A stretch of 15,339 nucleotides of DNA from DATDRQ01 sp035291645 (GCA_035291645.1 DATDRQ010000388.1:1-15339), one strand, 5' to 3'. Shown: positions 6,660 to 14,281, counted from the first letter of the stretch. The notes: generated by a model from the letters alone, not told the origin. Numbers and translations are program-made.

Positions 6660-7697
6660 ATGCCCCTGCTCAGCCGATCAGAATGGGATGCTTTCCTGGC
6701 TGCCTTTCCCGACGCACATTTGCTCCAGACGACCGCCTGGGGTGAGTTGAAGGCAGCCTTCGGTTGGGAGGTCGTACGGGCAGAGGCGGAAAGCCCGGAA
6801 GGGCGGGCCGGCGTCCAGGCCTTGTTCCGCCGCCTGGCGCCTGGGCTGACGGCGGCCTACATTCCAAAAGGCCCGGTCGGCGTTGGCGACCTGTCGGGCT
6901 GGGAAAGGGCCTGGGCAGCCTTGCAGCCCGAAGTCGACCGGCTGTGCCGGCGGAAGCGGGCCGTTTTCCTGAAAGTAGAGCCGGATATCTGGGAAGCAGA
7001 TCAGGGCGCAGCCGTGGTCCCGCCGCCTGGTTTCCGGCTGAGCGCACACGCCATCCAGCCGCCGCACACGCTGGTGGTTGACTTGACGGGAAGCGAAGAA
7101 CAGGTGCTGGCCCGCATGAAGCAGAAGACGCGTTACAACATCCGCCTGGCGCAGAAGAAGGGGTTGGTCGTGCGGGCGAGCGCTGACCTGGAACCGTTTT
7201 ACCGCATGCTGCGCACGACCGGTGAACGCGACGCTTTCGGCATCCACAGCCTGGAATACTACCGGAAAGCCTATAAATTATTCCATCCAATCGGAACCTG
7301 CGAACTGCTGATCGCCGAGTATGAGGGCGAACCCCTGGCCGGCCTGATGGCCTTTGCCCAGGGGCGGCGCGCCTGGTACCTGTATGGCGCGTCTTCCGAC
7401 GTGCACCGCGAGTGGATGCCGACCTACCTGGTGCAGTGGGAGGCGATGCGCTGGGCGCGGGCGCGCGGCTGCCAGGAATATGACCTGTGGGGGGTGCCGG
7501 ATGCCGGCGAAGATGCCCTGGAAGCCGGTTTTCAGGGCCGTTCCGACGGGTTGTGGGGAGTGTACCGCTTCAAGCGTGGCTTCGGGGGCCACCTGCGGCG
7601 GGCAGCCGGTCCCTGGGACCGGGTATACATGCCGGCTGTCTACCGGTTGTACCTGCTATGGGCGAGGCAATGGAAGCTGCATCCTGGAACCGCCTGA
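6660..7697 (+). CDS. FemAB-family aminoacyltransferase, first copy
   Basis: This 345-residue protein belongs to the FemA/FemB/FemX/MurM family. These tRNA-dependent acyltransferases add amino acids to the stem peptide of lipid II or peptidoglycan, working in the cytoplasm at the membrane. Two GNAT-like halves are visible. The N-terminal half has HLLQTTAWGELKAAFGW (20-36) and AAYIPKGPV (65-73). The link carries MKQKTRYNIRLAQKKGL (153-169). The C-terminal half has AWYLYGASS, MPTYLVQWEAMRWA, YDLWGVPD and GLWGVYRFKRGFGG (297-310). No inserted coiled-coil arm like that of staphylococcal FemA is evident. ATG 6660 has no good Shine-Dalgarno site but sits at the family's usual start. The gene overlaps the next one by about 40 nt. 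Family members also occur in exopolysaccharide loci with less certain roles, so the acceptor may not be peptidoglycan. Confidence 0.88.
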   Translation: MPLLSRSEWDAFLAAFPDAHLLQTTAWGELKAAFGWEVVRAEAESPEGRAGVQALFRRLAPGLTAAYIPKGPVGVGDLSGWERAWAALQPEVDRLCRRKRAVFLKVEPDIWEADQGAAVVPPPGFRLSAHAIQPPHTLVVDLTGSEEQVLARMKQKTRYNIRLAQKKGLVVRASADLEPFYRMLRTTGERDAFGIHSLEYYRKAYKLFHPIGTCELLIAEYEGEPLAGLMAFAQGRRAWYLYGASSDVHREWMPTYLVQWEAMRWARARGCQEYDLWGVPDAGEDALEAGFQGRSDGLWGVYRFKRGFGGHLRRAAGPWDRVYMPAVYRLYLLWARQWKLHPGTA

Positions 7698-8770
7698 TCG
7701 CCAGGCTGCCCGGCGCCCACATCCTGCAGACCTGGGAGTGGGGGCAGGTCAAGGAACGGTATGGCTGGCAGTCCATCCCGAAAGTTTGGGGCGACCCGGC
7801 AGGAGAACCAGCCGCAGCTGCTCTCGTATTGAGCCGGGGCTTGCAGCTGCGCGGGCTGAATACCCGGCTGCGTGTCCTTTACGCGCCGAAGGGACCCCTG
7901 TTGGTGGACTGGAGCGATGCTGCTCTGGTTGACCGGGTTCTGGCTGATCTGTCCGATCTCGCCCGCCAGCAGGCCGCCATTTTCATCAAGATCGATCCGG
8001 AGGTGTTGCTCGGCTGCGGGGCGACCGGGATGGAGAAGATTGAGGAGGACCCGCAGGGCAGAGCCGTTTCCACATGGTTGGAATCGCGCGGCTGGCGGCC
8101 CTCCCCCGAGCAGATCCAGTTCCGCAACACCGTGCTGATCGACCTGACCGCCTCCGAGGCGGAGCTGCTGGCCCGCATGAAGCAGAAGACTCGTTATAAC
8201 ATCCGGCTGGCGGACCGCAAGGGTGTGCGGGTGCGAACCGGCAGCCAGTCCGACCTGGGGATGCTATACCGGATGTACGCCGAGACCTCGCTGCGGGATG
8301 GCTTTGCCATCCGGGAGGAAGGCTACTACCGGCTGGTGTGGGGAACTTTCCTCGAGGCAGGGTTGGCGGAACCACTGATCGCCGAGGTGGAAGGAGAGCC
8401 GGTGGCGGCGATCGTCGTCTTCCGCTTTGCCGGGAAGGCCTGGTATCTGTATGGGATGTCGCGGGCCGAACAGCGTGAGAGGATGCCCAACCACGCCTTG
8501 CAATGGGAAGCGATCTTGCGGGCTAAAGCCGCCGGGTGCGGGTCCTATGACCTGTGGGGTGCGCCAGATGTGTTCGAACCGTCCGATCCGCTGTGGGGGG
8601 TGTACCGGTTCAAGCAGGGCTGGGGCGGGCAGGTGGTGCGGCAGATCGGCGCCTGGGACCTGCCGGTCCGTCCGGCGGCCTACCGCTTTTACATGGAGAT
8701 CCTGCCGCGCATCCTGGAGCGCATGCGCCGCAGAGGGGTGCAGCGCACCCGCGCGGGCCTGGGACCTTGA
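7658..8770 (+). CDS. FemAB-family aminoacyltransferase, second copy
   Basis: This is a paralog of the preceding gene, with 370 residues from ATG 7658. It shares the N-terminal pattern GAHILQTWEWGQVKERYGW, the YAPKGP motif at 75-80, the identical core MKQKTRYNIRLA at 174-185, and the C-terminal AWYLYGMS, MPNHALQWEAI, YDLWGAPD and LWGVYRFKQGWGG. Elsewhere the two copies are clearly diverged, and this one has an insertion of about 15-20 residues before the core (around MEKIEEDPQGRAVSTWLESR, 125-144). It should likewise transfer an amino acid from aminoacyl-tRNA to a cell-wall or envelope acceptor. The start is uncertain: ATG 7670 gives MEAASWNRL and has GAGG only 2 nt upstream, while ATG 7658 lacks a Shine-Dalgarno site. 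Either start overlaps the first copy, so coupled translation is likely. Confidence 0.88.
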   Translation: MGEAMEAASWNRLIARLPGAHILQTWEWGQVKERYGWQSIPKVWGDPAGEPAAAALVLSRGLQLRGLNTRLRVLYAPKGPLLVDWSDAALVDRVLADLSDLARQQAAIFIKIDPEVLLGCGATGMEKIEEDPQGRAVSTWLESRGWRPSPEQIQFRNTVLIDLTASEAELLARMKQKTRYNIRLADRKGVRVRTGSQSDLGMLYRMYAETSLRDGFAIREEGYYRLVWGTFLEAGLAEPLIAEVEGEPVAAIVVFRFAGKAWYLYGMSRAEQRERMPNHALQWEAILRAKAAGCGSYDLWGAPDVFEPSDPLWGVYRFKQGWGGQVVRQIGAWDLPVRPAAYRFYMEILPRILERMRRRGVQRTRAGLGP

Positions 8771-8788
8771 AGAAGAATAAACACATGC

Positions 8789-8865
8789 TCTTTAAAATTG
8801 GTTGATAATGGGTTTTTTCTGCGGCTGCGCCGCAGAAAAAACCCACCTCTCCCCAATTTTGGAGA
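8789..8865. repeat. Two-tier palindrome between femAB and the PLP enzyme gene
   Basis: A perfect 17-bp stem (8809-8825 with 8829-8845) closes a three-base TGC loop. Its arms read TGGGTTTTTTCTGCGGC and the reverse complement. Outside it, after 7-nt spacers on each side, AAAATTGG (8794-8801) pairs perfectly with CCAATTTT (8853-8860). RNA pairing could continue through two U-G wobbles to 8789 and 8865. The T-run lies in the 5' arm and the A-run in the 3' arm, so it is not a canonical intrinsic terminator in either direction. It may be a small mobile palindromic repeat, a protein-binding site, or an RNA structure covering the start region of the next gene. Confidence 0.85.
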
Positions 8866-8880
8866 TGGATTTGATTCTAT

Positions 8881-8886
8881 GGAGGG
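8881..8886 (+). promoter_or_regulatory. Ribosome binding site GGAGGG for the PLP enzyme
   Basis: GGAGGG ends 4 nt before ATG 8891. It supports that ATG over ATG 8879, which has only a GGAG 14 nt away, and over the TTG 8798, whose reading frame would run through the palindrome. Confidence 0.65.
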
Positions 8887-8890
8887 CAGC

Positions 8891-9898
8891 ATGGTCAAGC
8901 TGGTTCGTGAGGAATGGTTCAAGAACGTCCAGCGGGTCAGGTTTGCAAACCTGCCTACGCCGGTGGAACCAATGCCCCGCCTGAGCGCGGCGCTGGACGG
9001 GCCGCGCCTGCTGGTCAAGCGGGACGACTTAACCGGACTGGCGTTCGGTGGGAATAAAACGCGCAAGCTCGAGTTCCTGCTGGCCGAAGCCCGGGCTCAC
9101 GGTGCGCGCACGTTAATCACCGCCGGGGCGGTGCAGTCGAACCACTGCCGGCAGACCGCCGCGGCAGCCGCCCGTTTCGGTTACGACTGCATCCTGGTAC
9201 TGGCAGGAGAGAAGCCGGGCGGCATCTCCGGGAACCTGCTGCTCGACCATGTCTTCGGGGCGGAGATCGTTTGGACAGGCCGGGCGACGCGCCGGCAGGC
9301 GCTGGATCAGGCCTACCAGGCGGCGCGAGATGGGGGCAGGCGGCCTTACCTGATCCCCTACGGCGGGTCCAGCCCGACCGGCGCGCTGGCTTACGCCGGC
9401 GCGCTGATGGAACTACTCGAGCAGGGCACCCGGCCCGACTGGGTCATTTTTCCTTCTTCTTCCGGGGGAACGCAGGCCGGGTTAGCGCTGGGCGCTTACC
9501 TGGGGGATTACCCCGGCAAGGTGCTGGGAATCAGCATCGACGAGCCGGCCGGAGTCTTGCAGGAGCGGGTGGCCGAACTGGCGGGAAAGGCAGCCGGCCT
9601 GCTCGGTGAAGCGCTGGTGATCCATCCGGCCGAGGTGCTGGTTAACGACAGCTACCTGGGACAGGGCTATGGCGTGATGGGTGAGCCTGAAAGAGAAGCC
9701 GTGCGCCTATTCGCCCATCAGGAGGGACTTTTGCTGGATCCGGTCTATACGGGCCGGGCGGCTGCGGGCTTGATCGACCTGATCCGTAAGGGAAGATTCG
9801 GGAAGGACGAGACCGTGCTGTTCTGGCACACGGGCGGCGGCCCGGCGCTTTTTGCGGACAATTACCGGGACGATCTCAGCGGTGCGGAAAATCCCTAG
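8891..9898 (+). CDS. D-cysteine desulfhydrase / ACC deaminase family PLP enzyme
   Basis: This 335-residue enzyme belongs to the fold-type II PLP group that includes D-cysteine desulfhydrase (D-cysteine to pyruvate, sulfide and ammonia) and ACC deaminase. The PLP lysine is K56 in AFGGNKTRKLEF. The nucleophile-position serine is S83 in AVQSNHCRQTAAA. The phosphate-binding region includes SSSGGTQAG at 189-197. Y260 (GQGYG) and Y286 (LDPVYTGRA) fall at the two tyrosine positions important in the family, and the end carries FWHTGGGPALF. General likeness to DcyD-type sequences favours desulfhydrase, but ACC deaminase or another D-amino acid lyase cannot be excluded. The start at ATG 8891 follows the Shine-Dalgarno site. 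Its stop codon overlaps that of the convergent cyclase gene. No terminator fits between the two genes. The palindrome upstream may affect its expression. Confidence 0.9.
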   Translation: MVKLVREEWFKNVQRVRFANLPTPVEPMPRLSAALDGPRLLVKRDDLTGLAFGGNKTRKLEFLLAEARAHGARTLITAGAVQSNHCRQTAAAAARFGYDCILVLAGEKPGGISGNLLLDHVFGAEIVWTGRATRRQALDQAYQAARDGGRRPYLIPYGGSSPTGALAYAGALMELLEQGTRPDWVIFPSSSGGTQAGLALGAYLGDYPGKVLGISIDEPAGVLQERVAELAGKAAGLLGEALVIHPAEVLVNDSYLGQGYGVMGEPEREAVRLFAHQEGLLLDPVYTGRAAAGLIDLIRKGRFGKDETVLFWHTGGGPALFADNYRDDLSGAENP

Positions 9899-11649
9899 AT
9901 CAGCCTGGCGGGTAACTCACCCTTTAATCGGGTCACCTCGTAGACCTGGAGGGGTTTCTTTTTTCCCTTGGCCTGGATGGGTGAAACCGGCTCGGTGATG
10001 ACTTGATCGGCGATCTGTTCGTAAACTTCCTGGCTGATCATAATCTGGCCTACCCCGGCGTTCTGCTGGAGGCGCTTGGCGATGTTGACGCTATCGCCGA
10101 TGGCGGTGTAATCCATGCGCTGGTGGGTGCCTACCAATCCCAGGATGGCTTCCCCGGTGTGGATACCGGTGCCGAATGAGAGATGGAACTCGGGGGTCAG
10201 GGCTTCCTGGATGGCGATGGTCATCTGGCGCATGCGCAGGGCGGCATAGACGGCGCGCAGGGCATGGTCAGCCTGTGGAATGGGGGCATTGAAGAAAGCC
10301 ATCACCGCGTCACCGATGAACTTATCCAACGTTCCCCCTTCGGCCAGGACTGACTCGGCGGCGGCGCCCAGATAGCGGTTGAGGATCGAGACCAGTTCTT
10401 CCGGGTCGCGCTGCTCACTGAAGCTGGTGAAACCGCGCAGGTCGGCGAACAGGGTGGTGATCAGCATGCGTTTGCCGCCGAGCTGCAGCTCATCCGGATC
10501 CAGCTGTTCGACCACGGCCGGCGAGACCATGCGCGAAAGCAGCCGCTGCCGGGATTCGAGGCGCTTCTTCTCCGTCAAGTCTTCGACGACGATTGCTACG
10601 CCCTGGATGGTCTGATCGGTGTTCTTGAGGGATGAGAAATTGAAGCTCAACACCAGCGCTCCCTGGTCAGGATGTTCCAGGTTGTATTCCACACCGACGA
10701 TCTGCTGGTTGGTCCGGCGCACCCGGTCCAGATAGGCGCTCAGATCGGTGGATTTGAGGAGGTCGAGGTCCTGGAGCCGCTTGCCGATCAGGTCGGCACG
10801 CGCCTTGCCCAGGATATACTGGGCGGCCTGGTTGCACAGGGTGATCCTGCCGTCCTGATCGAGGGTAATCACCCCGCTGGCGATGGAGGTCAAGACGTCG
10901 TCCATCAAATTCTTCAACTCGCTAACCTCGGCCAGGGTGCGCCGCACCGATTCAAAGAGCTGAGCATTCTCGATCGCTACGGAGGCCTGGTTGGCGAAAG
11001 CCGCCAGCAGATTGCGTTCGGTTTCGGTGAACAGACCGGAGCGAAAACGGTTATCGGCGTAGATCACGCCAATCACGCGCTCCCTGATACTGAGGGGGAC
11101 GCACAGAATGGAGCGAAGGCTGTGCGCGATCACGCTATCCTGCGTCCCGAAACGTGGATCTTGTTGGGCGTTGGTCGTGAGCACCGGCTGGCCTATAGCG
11201 ATGACCTGGTTAACCACCGTCCGGCTGATGGCAGATTCGGACGCATGCAGGGTTTCCTGCTCCCAATTGCGAGCGATGCGGATCGATAACTCTCCCTGTT
11301 TGTCGCGCAGCATGAGGAAACCTCGCTCGGCGCCGGTCAGGCGCACGATGGTATCCATCACGATCCTCAGGACGTCATCCAGTTGCAGCGAAGAATTAAT
11401 GAGGTGGCCGATCTGGGTCAACGCTTCCAGATCCTCGCGCTCGGCCTCCAGCCTGGCGACCTGGTGACCGAGGCGCTTGAGCTCCGTCGACAGCTGCGCC
11501 AGGTCTTCCAGGACCGCTTCGAAGTCCGGGTGAGTCTCCTCCTGGAGCAGGGAATAGATCGCATTCACCAACTCGTTTAAATGTTGAATTCCCCCTTCCA
11601 GAGGATACCCGGTAGACGCATCGCGAGCGCGGAGAGCGGGAGAAGTCAA
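9895..11649 (-). CDS. GAF-PAS class III adenylate/guanylate cyclase
   Basis: This soluble signalling protein has 584 residues. A short variable N-terminus leads into a coiled coil (about 40-80), a GAF domain (about 77-235), a PAS domain (about 246-360) and a C-terminal class III nucleotide cyclase domain (about 385-575). The catalytic set looks complete: metal-binding D403 (FADLRGFT) and D447 (IGDAVMAF), substrate-selecting K443 (LDKFIGD) with T515 or D513 (MDYTAIGD), and the transition-state pair N522 and R526 (VNIAKRL). The Lys/Thr pair and the TAIGD pattern point to a class IIIb adenylate cyclase making cAMP; guanylate activity is less likely. The GAF or PAS domain should sense a small ligand or redox cue not readable here. 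It starts at TTG, 2 nt after the transglutaminase stop, with AAAGG about 9 nt upstream, so the two genes are probably co-translated. Confidence 0.93.
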   Translation of the reverse strand: MTSPALRARDASTGYPLEGGIQHLNELVNAIYSLLQEETHPDFEAVLEDLAQLSTELKRLGHQVARLEAEREDLEALTQIGHLINSSLQLDDVLRIVMDTIVRLTGAERGFLMLRDKQGELSIRIARNWEQETLHASESAISRTVVNQVIAIGQPVLTTNAQQDPRFGTQDSVIAHSLRSILCVPLSIRERVIGVIYADNRFRSGLFTETERNLLAAFANQASVAIENAQLFESVRRTLAEVSELKNLMDDVLTSIASGVITLDQDGRITLCNQAAQYILGKARADLIGKRLQDLDLLKSTDLSAYLDRVRRTNQQIVGVEYNLEHPDQGALVLSFNFSSLKNTDQTIQGVAIVVEDLTEKKRLESRQRLLSRMVSPAVVEQLDPDELQLGGKRMLITTLFADLRGFTSFSEQRDPEELVSILNRYLGAAAESVLAEGGTLDKFIGDAVMAFFNAPIPQADHALRAVYAALRMRQMTIAIQEALTPEFHLSFGTGIHTGEAILGLVGTHQRMDYTAIGDSVNIAKRLQQNAGVGQIMISQEVYEQIADQVITEPVSPIQAKGKKKPLQVYEVTRLKGELPARLI

Positions 11650-11651
11650 AA

Positions 11652-14066
11652 TTATCGGCCTTTGATTGGTTCTTGGAAACGGGCGAAGATCTGGCGGGCG
11701 CGCGCCAGGAAAGAGGCTTTGCGGATCTCCTTACCGGCATCCTGTGCGCTGGCTAGGTTAGCGGGTTGACCACCATAAGTGACCAATTGATATTCTATCA
11801 GCAAAGTCCGGATAGGGTGGCTGGCTTCCGGGAGCAATCCTGAAAGATTGGAGGCGCGCTCGGCGGGAGTGTCCGTCGGGGCGGCCGGTTGACCCAGGCG
11901 GGCGAGGGCGCGGTTGAGCTCGCGGTAAGCGCGCGCCAATGGGGAAAAGCTGGCAATGCGGGACCAGCGGCGCAGCAGGTTAGGGGGTTGGATACCGATT
12001 CTCCGCAAGCTGGCTTCCAGCTGGACTGGGATGGGAGGCAGGCCGCGCCGCTGGCGGTAGCGGCTGGCAAAGATGCCCGCCAGGACGAGCACGCCGCTGA
12101 TGGCGATCACCCAGAACGCGACCGGCAGCTGGGTGCCTTGTTGCGCGGCGGCTGCCTCGTTGGCTTGTTCTGCGAGCAGCTGGTCCAAACCAGCCCGGTC
12201 CAGGTTACCCTGGGCATTGTCCTGGTTGATCGACTCGGGATCGGCCCCCGGGTTGGGGGTATCACTCTCCGGGCGCAGGATGGGCAGCTGGGAGACGGTT
12301 GGCTCGAACTCGACCCATCCGATCTCGGGGAAGTAGACCTCAGGCCAGGCATGCGCGTCACGGTGGCGCACGGTGTACAGGTCTCCCTGCAAATCGCGGT
12401 CATCCGGCAGGTTATCCCCCTGCCCGGGAGTCGGGACGACGCCGATCTCCTCCAGCGCGGTGCGTTCTCCCTGGGCGTACCCGACGGCCATGCGGGCGGG
12501 GATGCCCAGCGATCGCAGCAGGACAACCTCAGAGGTTGCGTAGTAGTTGCAGAAAGCCTGTTGATGGTCAAACAGGATCCAATCGACTGGTTCCTGCCCG
12601 CCTGGGACGAGCGGGACCGTCTCGTTATAGGCGATATTATTCCGTAAGTAGTCGGTGACCGCCTGGGCGATATCGTACGGATTGTCATTGCCGGCGGCGA
12701 TTAGCTGCGCCAGCTGGCGGGTGCGCGGGGTGATCGTGTCCGGGACCTGCAGGTAGCGGTCGAGGATCCACTGCGGGTATTCCTCGCCCGCCTGGCGCAG
12801 CTCCTCGATGGAAGCGGCGGTCAAGGAGGATTGGACCTGATAGATGTCCCCCGCCTGCAAAGGGGGGTTGGCCTTGAAGACGGCTAAATCGATGGTCGCG
12901 TCGGGGTTAAGCGCCAGGGAGACCTGGGCGGGCCGGCTCACCCAGACAGGCTGGGAGGGTGTGTGCAGGTTCTGAATCGGGTACTGGGTCTGGATGGTGA
13001 ATTCGGCTGGGGAGCGGCCGGTGTACTCCGGAAAGATCAGGTTGGGTTCGTCTGGTTGGAACGATTGCACGGATGGCAGGGTGCTGGACCAATCGCCGTC
13101 GTAATAATCGTAAACCCGGGAGCGCCAGTAGTAGCGCACACCGGCTTCGGCGCGCGGCGGGGCCAGCACGGTCATGATGACGGTATCGCTCAACGGGTTG
13201 CCGCGGCCGAGCGAGAGGGTGTCGCCGTAAAAATCGGTGACGACGCCCACAGAGGCCTGCAGGGAAGAGAAGGCGTTGCCCAACCGTTCGCGCACGGCCA
13301 CCCAGGGTTGCGAAGCACGCTGCCAGACCGATTCGGCGGGGGCAAAGGTGGAGGCCAGGGCCGGGATCGTCCAGGCGAACAGGACCAGGATGGCCGTCGT
13401 CAGCAAAGCCAGGCGGATCGAGTCGAGACTGGCGAACGGCGGGAGATAGGTGCCGTTTTCCTTCCAACGTTTTTGCAACGCCAGATAGTTCATCCGGGCG
13501 ACCAGCAAGAGCGCCAGGAAGATGTATCCCGCCAGCAGCCAGGCGCGCAGCGGGAAGAACGAATCGTAAGCCTGGATGATGACCAGCGCCAGCCCGGTGG
13601 GGATGATGGCGCGCCAGGGATTTCCGTGGCGAGTCAGGCTATAGCCAGAATATGCCGCTAACCCCCAAAACAGGCTGGCCATCAAGGTCAGGAAGAACAT
13701 GTTGTCGGTGACGGGCCTCTGTTGGATGAGCTGGTCTAAGGTAATGAGCAGGCGGTTGCCGATGCTGGCCAGGCGCTCTTGCCAGAGGACGCCCTCGCCC
13801 AGGGTCACGCCAACCCGCCAGGCGACCGCGAACAGGCCGTATACGGTCGCAAACAGGAGGGAGGTGGAGGCAGAGAAAATGCTCTTGCCCAGGGCCAGCC
13901 CGGCGATCACCCCCAGGAAGGCTATAGTTTGAACCAGGTTCAGATGTTCGGTCCAGTTGGTTGCGTTGAGGCGGGTCGCGGCTGTGACGATGGCCGCGAT
14001 CAGCAGGAGGGCCGCCGGCCAGTCCCACCAGCGAGTGGATTTATCAGAGGTTATTTCTGCATACAT
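11652..14066 (-). CDS. TgpA-like membrane transglutaminase-domain protein
   Basis: This 804-residue integral membrane protein has about seven N-terminal hydrophobic segments (about 17-33, 46-64, 68-86, 124-143, 152-169, 174-192, 217-239). A large extracytoplasmic part follows, with a transglutaminase-like core near 440-600, then one more membrane segment (about 649-667) and a C-terminal tail of about 135 residues resembling the DUF4129 region of TgpA. Catalytic Cys506 lies in QAFCNYYATSEVVLLRSLGIPAR and His572 in RDAHAWPEVYF. The third position, in GWVEFEPT, is Glu587 where Asp is common. TgpA-type proteins are essential or envelope-related in some bacteria, with unknown physiological substrates. 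The usual partners, a MoxR ATPase and a DUF58 protein, are not adjacent here. The gene starts at ATG without a clear Shine-Dalgarno site and is followed at once by the cyclase gene. Confidence 0.92.
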   Translation of the reverse strand: MYAEITSDKSTRWWDWPAALLLIAAIVTAATRLNATNWTEHLNLVQTIAFLGVIAGLALGKSIFSASTSLLFATVYGLFAVAWRVGVTLGEGVLWQERLASIGNRLLITLDQLIQQRPVTDNMFFLTLMASLFWGLAAYSGYSLTRHGNPWRAIIPTGLALVIIQAYDSFFPLRAWLLAGYIFLALLLVARMNYLALQKRWKENGTYLPPFASLDSIRLALLTTAILVLFAWTIPALASTFAPAESVWQRASQPWVAVRERLGNAFSSLQASVGVVTDFYGDTLSLGRGNPLSDTVIMTVLAPPRAEAGVRYYWRSRVYDYYDGDWSSTLPSVQSFQPDEPNLIFPEYTGRSPAEFTIQTQYPIQNLHTPSQPVWVSRPAQVSLALNPDATIDLAVFKANPPLQAGDIYQVQSSLTAASIEELRQAGEEYPQWILDRYLQVPDTITPRTRQLAQLIAAGNDNPYDIAQAVTDYLRNNIAYNETVPLVPGGQEPVDWILFDHQQAFCNYYATSEVVLLRSLGIPARMAVGYAQGERTALEEIGVVPTPGQGDNLPDDRDLQGDLYTVRHRDAHAWPEVYFPEIGWVEFEPTVSQLPILRPESDTPNPGADPESINQDNAQGNLDRAGLDQLLAEQANEAAAAQQGTQLPVAFWVIAISGVLVLAGIFASRYRQRRGLPPIPVQLEASLRRIGIQPPNLLRRWSRIASFSPLARAYRELNRALARLGQPAAPTDTPAERASNLSGLLPEASHPIRTLLIEYQLVTYGGQPANLASAQDAGKEIRKASFLARARQIFARFQEPIKGR

Positions 14067-14203
14067 GCTGCAAACCAGTAATCGAATTGCGCCTGAACAA
14101 AGGATTTCGAGCTACGATTAAGTTACGAAGAAATGGCTTGTCTGGTTCAGTTTAACCCAAAATCAAAGCGTTGACCAGTCGAATCCCCATGCGCTGGCCT
14201 GAG

Positions 14204-14243
14204 GGGGGATTGCTTCGTCGGGCTGGCGCCCTCCTCGCAAAGA
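14204..14243. repeat. REP-like intergenic palindromic element
   Basis: The block reads GGGGGATTGCTTCGTCGG, then a short GGGC/GCCC stem with a TGGC loop (14220-14231), then CTCCTCGCAAAGAC. TTGC at 14210-14213 pairs with GCAA at 14237-14240. On the minus strand this is close to the dispersed repeat GCGAGGAG...CGACGAAGCAATC found in intergenic regions of many bacterial genomes, which is often mis-annotated as peptides resembling CEERSDEAI. That comparison is from memory, and only one copy is visible in this window. Confidence 0.6.
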
Positions 14244-14267
14244 CAGGCAGAAAATTGTGAATGCCTG
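14244..14267. repeat. Short hairpin beside the REP-like element
   Basis: CAGGCA at 14244-14249 pairs perfectly with TGCCTG at 14262-14267 around a 12-base AT-rich loop. It directly abuts the REP-like element and may be part of the same repeat unit. Confidence 0.4.
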
Positions 14268-14281
14268 CCCGACAACCGTGC

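Noticed and set aside
8804..8809. GATAAT as a -10 promoter element
   Set aside because: No acceptable -35 lies 16-18 nt upstream, and the hexamer overlaps the base of the palindrome.
8809..8845. The 17-bp palindrome as a standard rho-independent terminator
   Set aside because: The T-run is in the 5' arm and the A-run in the 3' arm. After the stem comes CCTCTCCCC rather than a T-tract on the plus strand, and the minus strand likewise lacks a trailing T-tract.
8798..8890. Longer start for the PLP enzyme (TTG 8798) running through the palindrome
   Set aside because: The added residues (including FFLRLRRRKN) come from the palindrome and are not family-like. A Shine-Dalgarno site supports ATG 8891.
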